DNA from: Rubrivivax albus
GTDB lineage: Bacteria > Pseudomonadota > Gammaproteobacteria > Burkholderiales > Burkholderiaceae_C
Assembly: GCF_004016515.1 (NCBI RefSeq)
Contig: NZ_SACT01000010.1
Location: 124,001-188,000 of the forward strand
Reading direction: 5' to 3'
DNA length: 64,000 nucleotides
In this document: positions 36,159 to 44,758 of the stretch, one piece after another
How the letters are laid out: every line of letters starts with the position of its first letter
Position numbering within the stretch: the stretch's first letter is position 1
Position numbers and translations under genes: made by a program
The notes under the pieces: generated by a model
What the model was told of the DNA's origin: nothing
Database searches by the model: none
The model's input: only the letters and a program-made list of their open reading frames with translations

Positions 36159-37802
36159 TCACAGCGCGATGCGGCGGAAGTCCGCCAGCAGCTGCGCGAA
36201 GTACACGTTGAAGCGGGCCGCAGCCGCGCCGTCGATCACGCGGTGGTCCCAGCTCAGGCTCAGCGGCAGGATCAGGCGCGGCGCGAAGGCACCTCCATTC
36301 AGATTCGCGTCCCAGCGCGGCTCGATCGTGCTGCGGCACACGCCCATGATGGCCACCTCGGGCGCATTGATGATGGGCGTGAAGTACCGCCCGCCGATGC
36401 CGCCCAGGCTGCTGATGCTGAAGCAGCCGCCGCTCATGTCGGCCGGGCCCAGCTTGCCGTCGCGCGCCTTCTTGGCCAGCTCGCTCATCTCCTGGCTGAT
36501 CTGCAGGATGCCCTTCCTGTCGGCGTCCTTGATCACCGGCACCACCAGACCGTTGGGCGTGTCGGCGGCAAAGCCGATGTGGAAGTAGTTCTTGAGCACC
36601 AGCGCGTCGCCGTCGAGGCTGGCGTTGAACTCCGGGAACTTCTTCAGCGCCGCCACCGCGGCCTTGATCATGAAGGCCAGCATCGTGACCTTGATGCCGC
36701 TCTTCTCGTTCTCCTTGTTGAGCTGGACGCGGAAGGCTTCCAGTTCCGTGATGTCGGCATCGTCGTGGTTGGTGACGTGCGGGATCACGACCCAGTTGCG
36801 GTGCAGGTTGGCGCCGCTGATCTTCTTGATGCGGCTGAGCTCCTTGCGCTCGACGGGGCCGAACTTGGCGAAGTCCACCTGCGGCCAGGGCAGCAGGCCG
36901 GGAAAGGCACCGCCCGCCGCAGCTGGCGCGGCGGCCGCGGACTTCTGCGCCGCGCCGGCGATCACGCCCTTGACGTAGCGCTGCACGTCCTCCTGCGTGA
37001 TGCGGCCCTTGGGCCCGCTGCCGGCCACGTCGGCCAGCGGCACGCCGAGTTCACGGGCGAAGCGGCGCACCGAAGGTGACGCGTGCGGCAGCTTGCCGGC
37101 GGGGGTGGCGACCGCGGGCGCCGCGGCTGCCGGGGCGGTTGCCTGCAGCGCAGGCGCCGGGGCAGCCGCGGCAGGTGCGGCAGGCGCTGAGGCCGGCGCG
37201 GCCACGGGCGCTGCAGCGGCCGCCGAGCCACCAGACGCTTCCAGCACCAGGATCACCGAACCTTCGCCGACCTTGTCGCCCAGCGCAACCTTCAGTTCCT
37301 TCACCACGCCGGCGTGCGAAGACGGGATCTCCATCGACGCCTTGTCGCTTTCCACCGTGATCAGGCTCTGTTCGGCCTTGACGGTGTCGCCCGGCTTGAC
37401 CATCACCTCGATGACGGCCACCTCCTTGAAGTCGCCAATGTCGGGCACGCGGACCTCGACGCTGCCGCCAGCGGCGGCGGGTGTAGCAACGGTCGCTGCA
37501 GGCGCCGGCGCAGGTGCAGGTTGAGCCGCGGGGGCCGCCGGCGCCGCCGGTGCGGTGCCGGCGTCGGCGGTCTCGAGCATCAGCACCACACTGCCCTCGC
37601 CCACCTTGTCGCCCAACGCCACGCGCAGTTCCTTCACCGTGCCGGCGTGGGACGACGGGATCTCCATCGACGCCTTGTCGCTCTCCACCGTGATCAGGCT
37701 CTGCTCGGCCTGCACCGTGTCGCCGGGCTTGACCAGCAGCTCGATGACGGCCACTTCCTTGAAGTCCCCGATGTCCGGGACCTTGATTTCCACCAATGCC
37801 AT
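36159..37802 (-). CDS. aceF: Dihydrolipoamide acetyltransferase (PDH E2)
   Basis: A 547-residue E2 with two lipoyl domains (K43 and K154, both in VESDKASMEI), Ala/Pro-rich linkers, a peripheral-subunit-binding domain ('SPSVRRFARELGVPLADVAG') and a C-terminal catalytic domain ending with the HRxxDG motif 'SWDHRVIDGAAAARF'. E2 transfers the acetyl group to CoA and forms the complex core. It lies 28 bases after aceE. The two lipoyl regions are near-identical in DNA sequence to each other and to that of lpdA. Confidence 0.97.
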   Translation of the reverse strand: MALVEIKVPDIGDFKEVAVIELLVKPGDTVQAEQSLITVESDKASMEIPSSHAGTVKELRVALGDKVGEGSVVLMLETADAGTAPAAPAAPAAQPAPAPAPAATVATPAAAGGSVEVRVPDIGDFKEVAVIEVMVKPGDTVKAEQSLITVESDKASMEIPSSHAGVVKELKVALGDKVGEGSVILVLEASGGSAAAAAPVAAPASAPAAPAAAAPAPALQATAPAAAAPAVATPAGKLPHASPSVRRFARELGVPLADVAGSGPKGRITQEDVQRYVKGVIAGAAQKSAAAAPAAAGGAFPGLLPWPQVDFAKFGPVERKELSRIKKISGANLHRNWVVIPHVTNHDDADITELEAFRVQLNKENEKSGIKVTMLAFMIKAAVAALKKFPEFNASLDGDALVLKNYFHIGFAADTPNGLVVPVIKDADRKGILQISQEMSELAKKARDGKLGPADMSGGCFSISSLGGIGGRYFTPIINAPEVAIMGVCRSTIEPRWDANLNGGAFAPRLILPLSLSWDHRVIDGAAAARFNVYFAQLLADFRRIAL

Positions 37803-37830
37803 GGGATCTCGTCTCCGTTGTCGTTGGGCT

Positions 37831-40536
37831 TCAGGCGTACAGCGGGTTCACGCGGTCGACCGACAGGCCGTACTTCGCGATCGCCTCGGCCACCTTGGCG
37901 GCCGGCACCGTGCCCTCGTCGGCCAGCGCCTTCAACGCGGCCACGACGATGTAGTGGCGGTTGATCTCGAAGTGCTCGCGCAGCCGGCTGCGGAAGTCGC
38001 TGCGGCCGAAGCCGTCGGTGCCCAGCACCTTGTAGGCCCGGCCCTTGGGGATGAAGGCCCGGATCTGCTCGGCGTAGTTCTTGATGTAGTCGGTGCTGGC
38101 GATCACCGGCCCGGCGTGTGCGCCGAGCTGCTGCGTCACGTAGGGCACGCGCGCCTCGGCCGTGGGGTGCAGCAGGTTCCAGCGCTCGCAGTCCTGGCCG
38201 TCGCGCGCCAGCTCGTTGAAGCTGGGGCAGCTCCAGACGTTGGCGGCCACGCCCCAGTCGGCCTCCAGCAGCTGGCGCGCGGCCATGCTCTCGCGCAGGA
38301 TGGTGCCGCTGCCCAGCAGGTTGACGCGCGGCGTCTTCTTCGCGCCTTCCTCCAGCAGGTACATGCCCTTGATGATCTGCTCCTCGGTGCCGGGCTTCAG
38401 GCCGGGCATCGGGTAGTTCTCGTTGAGCAGGGTCAGGTAGTAGAAGACGTTGTCCTGCTGCTCCACCATGCGCTTCAAGCCATGGTGGATGATCACGCCC
38501 ACCTCGTGTGCGAAGGTCGGGTCGTAGCTGATGCAGTTGGGGATCGTGCCGGCCAGGATGTGGCTGTGGCCGTCCTCGTGCTGCAGGCCCTCGCCGTTGA
38601 GCGTGGTGCGGCCGCTGGTGCCGCCGAGCAGGAAGCCCCGCGCCTGCATGTCGCCGGCGGCCCAGGCCAGGTCGCCGATGCGCTGGAAGCCGAACATCGA
38701 GTAGTAGATGTAGAAGGGGATCATCACGCGGTTGTTCGTCGAGTACGACGTCGCTGCGGCGATCCAACTGGCCATGCCGCCCGCCTCGTTGATGCCTTCC
38801 TGCAGGATCTGGCCGGCCTTGTCCTCCTTGTAGTACATGACCTGGTCCTTGTCGACCGGCGTGTACTTCTGCCCCTCGGGGTTGTAGATGCCGATCTGGC
38901 GGAACAGGCCTTCCATGCCGAAGGTGCGCGCCTCGTCGACCAAGATGGGCACCGTGCGCGGGCCCAGGTCCTTGTCGCGCAGCAGCTGGGTCAGGAAGCG
39001 CACGTAGGCCTGCGTGGTGCTGATCTCGCGGCCCTCGGCCGTGGGTTCCAGCACCGCCTTGAAGGTCTCCAGCGGCGGCACGGTGAACTGCTCGTCGGCC
39101 TTCGGGCGGCGCTTGGGCAGGTAGCCGCCCAGGGCCTGGCGGCGCTCGTGCAGGTACTTCATCTCCGGCGTGTCGTCGGCCGGCTTGTAGAACGGGATCT
39201 TCGGCAGCTCGCTGTCGGGGATCGGGATGTTGAAGCGGTCGCGGAAGTAGCGGATGTCCTCGTCGGTCAGCTTCTTGGTCTGGTGCGCCGTGTTCTTGCC
39301 CTCGCCGGCGCGGCCCATGCCCCAGCCCTTGACGGTCTTGACCAGCAGCACCGTGGGCTGGCCCTGGTGGCTGTTGGCCTGGTGGAAAGCCGCGTAGACC
39401 TTGGCCGCGTCGTGGCCGCCGCGACGCAGCGCCCAGACCTGCTCGTCGGTCATCTTCGACACCATCTCCAGCGTGCGCGGGTCGCGGCCGAAGAAGTTCT
39501 TGCGGACGAAGGCGCCGTCGTTGGCCTTGAAGGCCTGGTAGTCGCCGTCCAGCGTGTCCAGCATGATCTTGCGCAGCGCGCCGTCCTTGTCCTTGGCCAG
39601 CAGCGGGTCCCAGTTGCTGCCCCAGATCAGCTTGAGCACGTTCCAGCCCGAGCCGCGGAACTCGCCCTCGAGCTCCTGGATGATCTTGCCGTTGCCGCGC
39701 ACCGGGCCGTCCAGCCGCTGCAGGTTGCAGTTGATGACGAACACCAGGTTGTCCAGCTTTTCGCGCGCGGCCAGGCCGATCGCGCCCAGGCTCTCGGGCT
39801 CGTCCATCTCGCCGTCGCCGCAGAAGACCCAGACCTTTCGCTTGGACGTGTCGGCGATGCCGCGCGCATGCAGGTACTTCAGGAAGCGCGCCTGGTAGAT
39901 GGCCATCAGCGGGCCCAGGCCCATGCTGACGGTCGGGAACTGCCAGAACTCCGGCATCAACTTCGGGTGCGGGTAGCTCGACAGGCCCTTGCCACCCACC
40001 TCCTGGCGGAAGTTCAGCAGCTGCTCCTCGCTGATGCGGCCTTCCAGGAAGGCGCGGGCGTAGATGCCGGGCGCGCTGTGGCCCTGGATGTAGAGCAGGT
40101 CGCCGCCGTGCACGCCGTCGTCGGCATGCCAGAAGTGGTTGAAGCCGGCGGCAAACATGTGCGCCAGGCTCTGGAAGCTGCTGATGTGGCCACCGAGGTC
40201 GCCACCGTCCTCCGGGTGCAGCCGGTTGGCCTTGACCACCATGGCCATGGCGTTCCAGCGCATGTAGGCCCGCAGCCGGCCTTCGAGCTCCAGATTGCCC
40301 GGGCTCTTGGCCTCGTCTTCCGGCTCGATGGTGTTGACATAACCGGTGGTCGCCGAGAACGGCATGTCGATGCCGCGCTCACGCGCCTCTTCCAACAGCT
40401 GCTCGAGGATGTAGTGCCCGCGTTCACGGCCTTCCGTCTCGATCAGCGCGCCGAGTGCATCCAGCCATTCGCGGGTTTCCTGGGCATCGGCATCGGGGGC
40501 GGCCAGCGCGTTCAGCGGGCTCGGCACAGCGGACAT
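37831..40536 (-). CDS. aceE: Pyruvate dehydrogenase E1 component (homodimeric)
   Basis: A 901-residue single-chain E1 that decarboxylates pyruvate with thiamine diphosphate. The cofactor motif starts 'FCGDGEMDEPESLG' and continues to 'NLVFVINCN'. Other family phrases are 'SPGNLELEGRLRAYMRWNAMAMV', 'GHSAPGIYARAFLEGR' and 'DDTPEMKYLHERR'. AAGGAGA lies five bases before the ATG. The upstream 126 bases separate it from a divergent histidine kinase gene and contain A/T-rich promoter sequence and a perfect 16-bp palindrome. Confidence 0.97.
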   Translation of the reverse strand: MSAVPSPLNALAAPDADAQETREWLDALGALIETEGRERGHYILEQLLEEARERGIDMPFSATTGYVNTIEPEDEAKSPGNLELEGRLRAYMRWNAMAMVVKANRLHPEDGGDLGGHISSFQSLAHMFAAGFNHFWHADDGVHGGDLLYIQGHSAPGIYARAFLEGRISEEQLLNFRQEVGGKGLSSYPHPKLMPEFWQFPTVSMGLGPLMAIYQARFLKYLHARGIADTSKRKVWVFCGDGEMDEPESLGAIGLAAREKLDNLVFVINCNLQRLDGPVRGNGKIIQELEGEFRGSGWNVLKLIWGSNWDPLLAKDKDGALRKIMLDTLDGDYQAFKANDGAFVRKNFFGRDPRTLEMVSKMTDEQVWALRRGGHDAAKVYAAFHQANSHQGQPTVLLVKTVKGWGMGRAGEGKNTAHQTKKLTDEDIRYFRDRFNIPIPDSELPKIPFYKPADDTPEMKYLHERRQALGGYLPKRRPKADEQFTVPPLETFKAVLEPTAEGREISTTQAYVRFLTQLLRDKDLGPRTVPILVDEARTFGMEGLFRQIGIYNPEGQKYTPVDKDQVMYYKEDKAGQILQEGINEAGGMASWIAAATSYSTNNRVMIPFYIYYSMFGFQRIGDLAWAAGDMQARGFLLGGTSGRTTLNGEGLQHEDGHSHILAGTIPNCISYDPTFAHEVGVIIHHGLKRMVEQQDNVFYYLTLLNENYPMPGLKPGTEEQIIKGMYLLEEGAKKTPRVNLLGSGTILRESMAARQLLEADWGVAANVWSCPSFNELARDGQDCERWNLLHPTAEARVPYVTQQLGAHAGPVIASTDYIKNYAEQIRAFIPKGRAYKVLGTDGFGRSDFRSRLREHFEINRHYIVVAALKALADEGTVPAAKVAEAIAKYGLSVDRVNPLYA

Positions 40537-40630
40537 CGTTGTCTCCTTGATGGTTGAAGTGCGCTGGGGCGGCAGTGTGGCACAAAGTTCTGGAATTTCA
40601 AATAGTGCCTATGCATTTCACATTATGAAT

Positions 40631-40646
40631 GGCGAACCGGTTCGCC
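40631..40646. promoter_or_regulatory. Perfect 16-bp palindrome between aceE and the histidine kinase
   Basis: GGCGAACCGGTTCGCC is a perfect inverted repeat in the 126-bp divergent region, 16 bases before the kinase ATG. With no transcript expected to end here, an operator for either promoter is the likely use. The adjacent regulator at 43228 is a candidate binder. Confidence 0.45.
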
Positions 40647-40662
40647 CCGCGATAATCGATCG

Positions 40663-43227
40663 ATGACCCCGGCCCCTCGCCCACCTTCGGGCTCGCCACC
40701 GACGCGGCACCCCGCCTCCGGCCTGCAACGCCTGCTGGGCCGCTGGTGGCGCCGCCAGTCGCCGTCGCGGCAGGACCGATTCGTCACCGTGGCACCGCTG
40801 GTGTCGGTGCTGCTGTTCCTCGCGGCCATCATCTCGGCGTTCTGGTACCTGCGCAACGAGGAATTCGAGCGGGAGGCCGAATCGGTCAAGCGTGACGTGG
40901 AGGTCATCCAGCAGCAGCTGGGCCTGCGCCTGATCCAGAACCAGGAGCAGCTGGTGCGGCTGGCCGGCGGGCTGTCGGCCCGGCCCATCGCCGGCGAGGC
41001 CCTGCTGCCGGTGATCGAGACCTTCGCCCGCGACCGGCCCGAGATCACGCACATGGCCTGGTACGACGTGCGCCGCCGGCCACTGGCCATCCACTGGTCG
41101 CCGTTGCACCATGGTGCGCTGCCGCCCGACGAGGAATCCTCGCGCACCTCGCGGCCGATCGAAGGGGCGCCCAGCGCGGCCGAAGGCGCCTTCCGCACCG
41201 CGCGCCAACGCCTGCAGCCCACCTACTCGACGATCTTCGCCGACAGCACCGGTGCCGCAGTGTTCCAGCTGCACGTGCCGCTGGTCGACGGCTCGGTCTT
41301 CGCCGGCGCACTGGTGGTGGAGTACGCGGTCGACGCGCTGCTGCGCTACGAGGTGCCAGCCGATGTGTCGGCCCGCCACCGCATCAGCATCGTCGACCTG
41401 GCCGGGCGCACGCATGCGAGCACCGTCACGGCCATGCCAGGAGCGGCCACCCGCCCCGCCACCATCGTGCAGGACCTGCCGCTGGTCCCGGCGCTCAACG
41501 GCCTGCTGCTGCGCGCCGAGGGCTACCGCACATCCATCGGCCTGATCGGCAACACGCTGTTCTGGATGGTGGTGGCGCTGTCGGTGCTGACGGTGTGGAT
41601 GCTGCTGGGCAGCTGGCGCCACATGCGGCGGCGTGCGCAGATCCAGCGCGAGCTGGTGCAGGAGACCAACTTCCGCCGCGCGATGGAGAACTCCATGCCC
41701 ACGGGCATGCGCGCCATGGACCTGGAAGGCCGCATCAGCTACGTCAACGCCGCCTTCTGCAACATGGTGGGCTTCGGCGAGGCGGAACTCATCGGCCGCA
41801 CGCCGCCCTTCCCCTACTGGCCACCCGACCGCATCGAGGAGAACGCGCGCCTGCTGCAACAGGAACTGCAGGGCCGCAGCCCGGCCGGCGGGATCGAAGT
41901 GCGGGTGATGCGCAAGGACGGCACGCAGTTCGACGCCCGCATGTACATCTCGCCCCTGGTGGACCCCAAGGGCCAGCAGACCGGCTGGATGACCAGCGTG
42001 ACCAACATCACCGAGGCCAAGCGCATCCGCGATCAGCTCTCGGCCAGCCACGAGCGCTTCACCACCGTGCTCGAGGGGCTGGACGCCTCGGTGTCGGTGC
42101 TGTCGGTGCAGCAGCGCGAACTGCTGTTCGTCAACCGCTCCTACCGCCTGTGGTTCGGCAGCGACCCGCGTGGCCATGCGCTGCTGGCCGGCGGCGTGGC
42201 CGACGACGAACCCGTCACCAGCGACGACTACGACGAACTCTCCGGCCTGCCGGCACAGGAACTCACCGAAGCCGGCATCCACCCGCGGGAGGTCTTCGTC
42301 GAGACGCTGCAGAAGTGGTTCGACGTGCGCGCGCGCTACCTGCAGTGGACCGATGGCCGCCTGGCGCAGATGATCATCGCCACCGACATCACCGCCCGCG
42401 TGCGCGCCGAGGAGATCGCCGACGCGCAGGCGGAGAAGGCGCAGGTCACGAGCCGGCTGGTCACGATGGGCGAGATGGCCAGTTCGGTGGCGCACGAACT
42501 CAACCAGCCGCTGACCGCGATCACCAACTACTGCAACGGCATGGTCTCGCGCGTGAAGGCCGGCAGCATCGGCACCGACGACCTCATCGCCGCGCTGCAG
42601 AAGACGGCAAAGCAGGCCCAGCGCGCCGGCCAGATCATCCACCGCATCCGCGCCTTCGTGAAGCGCAGCGAGCCGCAGCGGCAGCCGGCACAGGCCAGCA
42701 AGATGGTGGAGGACGCGGTGGAGCTGGCCAACATCGAACTGCGCCGGCGCAACGTGGCCATCCGCGTCTACGTGGCGCAGCGCCTGCCCGACCTGATGGT
42801 CGACCCCATCCTCATCGAGCAGGTGCTGCTGAACCTGCTGAAGAACGCCGCCGAGGCGATCGACGGCGCGCAGATGCCGCCGGCGCGCCGTCACATCGAG
42901 CTGCGCGTGGTGCCGCGCCACACACCCGAGGAAGGCGGCGTCATAGAGTTCAGCGTCACCGACCAGGGCCCCGGCCTGCCGCCGGAGGTGTCGCAGCGGC
43001 TGTACGAGGCCTTCTTCTCCACCAAGCCCGAGGGCCTGGGCATTGGCCTGGGCCTGTGCCGCACCATCGTCGAGTCCCACCGCGGCCGGATGCGTGCGGA
43101 GAACCTCTACAATGGCGATCAGGTCGCCGGGTGCCGTTTTTCGTTCACGCTGCCGGTGGAACTGGCGGCCCGCGCCGCCGACGCCGCCGATGCGGGCGTT
43201 GCCTCCAACCCCACCGTGACCTCCTGA
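40663..43227 (+). CDS. PAS-domain sensor histidine kinase
   Basis: An 854-residue membrane sensor. A first helix (about 41-62) and a second (about 288-312) bracket a periplasmic domain of some 220 residues. Two PAS-type domains follow in the cytoplasm ('NFRRAMENSMPTGMRAMDLEGRISYVN' and 'RFTTVLEGLDASVSVLS'). The H-box has H611 in 'SSVAHELNQPLTAI', and the ATPase has N and G boxes ('LLNLLKNAAEAID', 'DQGPGLPPEV', 'GLGIGLGLCRTIV'). The layout is that of FixL/DctB-like kinases. The cognate regulator starts on the very next base. GATAAT lies six bases before the ATG and no ribosome site is seen. Divergence from aceE hints that it senses carbon or redox state. Confidence 0.9.
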   Translation: MTPAPRPPSGSPPTRHPASGLQRLLGRWWRRQSPSRQDRFVTVAPLVSVLLFLAAIISAFWYLRNEEFEREAESVKRDVEVIQQQLGLRLIQNQEQLVRLAGGLSARPIAGEALLPVIETFARDRPEITHMAWYDVRRRPLAIHWSPLHHGALPPDEESSRTSRPIEGAPSAAEGAFRTARQRLQPTYSTIFADSTGAAVFQLHVPLVDGSVFAGALVVEYAVDALLRYEVPADVSARHRISIVDLAGRTHASTVTAMPGAATRPATIVQDLPLVPALNGLLLRAEGYRTSIGLIGNTLFWMVVALSVLTVWMLLGSWRHMRRRAQIQRELVQETNFRRAMENSMPTGMRAMDLEGRISYVNAAFCNMVGFGEAELIGRTPPFPYWPPDRIEENARLLQQELQGRSPAGGIEVRVMRKDGTQFDARMYISPLVDPKGQQTGWMTSVTNITEAKRIRDQLSASHERFTTVLEGLDASVSVLSVQQRELLFVNRSYRLWFGSDPRGHALLAGGVADDEPVTSDDYDELSGLPAQELTEAGIHPREVFVETLQKWFDVRARYLQWTDGRLAQMIIATDITARVRAEEIADAQAEKAQVTSRLVTMGEMASSVAHELNQPLTAITNYCNGMVSRVKAGSIGTDDLIAALQKTAKQAQRAGQIIHRIRAFVKRSEPQRQPAQASKMVEDAVELANIELRRRNVAIRVYVAQRLPDLMVDPILIEQVLLNLLKNAAEAIDGAQMPPARRHIELRVVPRHTPEEGGVIEFSVTDQGPGLPPEVSQRLYEAFFSTKPEGLGIGLGLCRTIVESHRGRMRAENLYNGDQVAGCRFSFTLPVELAARAADAADAGVASNPTVTS

Positions 43228-43851
43228 ATGAGCCTGATCCCCAAGAAAGGCACCGTCTACGTCGTCGACGACGACGAGGCCGTGCGCGATTCGCTGCAGT
43301 GGCTGCTCGAAGGCAAGGACTACCGCGTCAAGTGCTTCGACTCCTCTGAATCGTTCCTCGCGCGCTTCGACCCGCGCGAAGTGGCCTGCCTGATCGCCGA
43401 CATCCGCATGGACGGGATGAGCGGCCTGGAACTGCAGGACCGCCTGCTCGAACGCAAGAGCCCGCTGCCCGTGGTCTTCATCACCGGCCACGGCGACGTG
43501 CCGATGGCGGTGACGACGATGAAGAAGGGCGCGATGGACTTCATCGAGAAGCCCTTCAAGGAAGAGGAACTGCTGTCGCTGGTCGAGCGCATGCTGGAAC
43601 AGGCCCGCACCGCGTTCAGCGCCCACCAGGAGCAGGCCAGCCGCGACGCGCTGCTGTCGCGCCTGACCACGCGCGAAGGCCAGGTGCTCGAGCGCATCGT
43701 CGCCGGCCGGCTGAACAAGCAGATCGCCGACGACCTGGGCATCAGCATCAAGACGGTGGAGGCGCACCGCGCCAACATCATGGAGAAGCTCAACGCCAAC
43801 ACCGTGGCCGACCTGCTGAAGATCGCGCTGGGGGCCCAGAGCAAGGCCTGA
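43228..43851 (+). CDS. FixJ-type response regulator
   Basis: A 207-residue regulator. The receiver domain has acidic residues D14-D16 ('VVDDDEAVRDS') and the phosphoacceptor D58 in 'CLIADIRMDGMSG', with T in 'VFITGHGDVPMAV' and K in 'FIEKPFKEEEL'. The C-terminal LuxR-type helix-turn-helix reads 'LTTREGQVLERIVAGRLNKQIADDLGISIKTVEAHRANIM'. Its ATG immediately follows the stop of the kinase gene. An intrinsic terminator follows at 43868. Target genes are not shown; the divergent aceE operon is the obvious one to consider. Confidence 0.93.
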   Translation: MSLIPKKGTVYVVDDDEAVRDSLQWLLEGKDYRVKCFDSSESFLARFDPREVACLIADIRMDGMSGLELQDRLLERKSPLPVVFITGHGDVPMAVTTMKKGAMDFIEKPFKEEELLSLVERMLEQARTAFSAHQEQASRDALLSRLTTREGQVLERIVAGRLNKQIADDLGISIKTVEAHRANIMEKLNANTVADLLKIALGAQSKA

Positions 43852-43867
43852 GCGCCACGCCCGCACC

Positions 43868-43900
43868 GAAGGCCGCTTGATTCCAGGCGGCCTTCTTGTT
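43868..43900 (+). terminator. Intrinsic terminator after the two-component genes
   Basis: GAAGGCCGC (43868-43876) pairs perfectly with GCGGCCTTC (43887-43895) around a ten-base loop and is followed by TTGTTT. It separates the regulator from folD. Confidence 0.8.
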
Positions 43901-43918
43901 TCAGCGAAGGAGATTCCG

Positions 43919-44758
43919 ATGAGCGCCCAACTGATCGACGGCAATGCCCTGGCCGCCCGCATCCGTGCCCAGGTGGCCGAGAAGGTGAAGACGCTTGCGG
44001 CGCCCCCGGGCTTGGCGGTGATCCTCGTCGGTGACGACCCGGCCTCGCAGGTGTACGTGAAGCACAAGGTGGCCGACTGCGAGGGCGTGGGCATGCGCTC
44101 GCTGCTCGAGCGCCACCCGGCCACGCTGAGCGAGGCCGATCTGCTGGCGCGCATCGCGGCACTGAACGCCGACCCGGCGGTGCACGGCATCCTGGTGCAG
44201 CTGCCGCTGCCACGGCACATCGACGCGCAGCGGGTGATCGAGACCATCGCGCCGGCCAAGGATGTCGACGGCTTCCACGTCGCATCCGCCGGCGCGCTGA
44301 TGGTGGGCCGCCCGGGCTTCCGACCCTGCACGCCCTATGGCTGCATGAAGATGCTGGAATCCATCGGTTGTGATCCGCGCGGCAAGCATGCCGTGGTCAT
44401 CGGGCGCAGCAACATCGTCGGCAAGCCCATGGCCATGCTGCTGCTGCAGGCCAGCGCCACCGTCACCGTGTGCCACAGCGCAACCCCGGACCTTGGCCAC
44501 TTCACACGCCAGGCCGACATCGTCGTCGCCGCGGTCGGCAAGCGCAACGTGCTCACACACGACATGGTCAAGCCCGGTGCCGTGGTCATCGACGTGGGCA
44601 TGAACCGCAACTCCGAGGGCAAGCTCTGCGGCGACGTCGACTTCGACAACGTGCGCCAGGTCGCCGGCTGGATCACCCCGGTGCCCGGCGGCGTGGGCCC
44701 GATGACCCGTGCCATGCTGCTCGTCAACACGCTGGAGGCGGCAGGGTCCGGGCTGTGA
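43919..44758 (+). CDS. folD: Methylenetetrahydrofolate dehydrogenase / cyclohydrolase
   Basis: A 279-residue bifunctional FolD that interconverts 5,10-methylene- and 10-formyl-tetrahydrofolate. Key pieces are the lysine motif 'YVKHKVADCEGVGM', 'LVQLPLPRHID', 'KDVDGFH', 'RPCTPYGCMKML' and the NADP loop 'VVIGRSNIVGKPMAMLL'. AAGGAG precedes the ATG at 43919 by seven bases. The stop overlaps the GTG start of the next gene. Confidence 0.97.
   Translation: MSAQLIDGNALAARIRAQVAEKVKTLAAPPGLAVILVGDDPASQVYVKHKVADCEGVGMRSLLERHPATLSEADLLARIAALNADPAVHGILVQLPLPRHIDAQRVIETIAPAKDVDGFHVASAGALMVGRPGFRPCTPYGCMKMLESIGCDPRGKHAVVIGRSNIVGKPMAMLLLQASATVTVCHSATPDLGHFTRQADIVVAAVGKRNVLTHDMVKPGAVVIDVGMNRNSEGKLCGDVDFDNVRQVAGWITPVPGGVGPMTRAMLLVNTLEAAGSGL

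Noticed and set aside
40618..44331. A 1,237-codon minus-strand open frame opposite the two-component genes and folD
   Set aside because: The plus-strand kinase, regulator and folD have complete catalytic motifs; the antisense frame has none.
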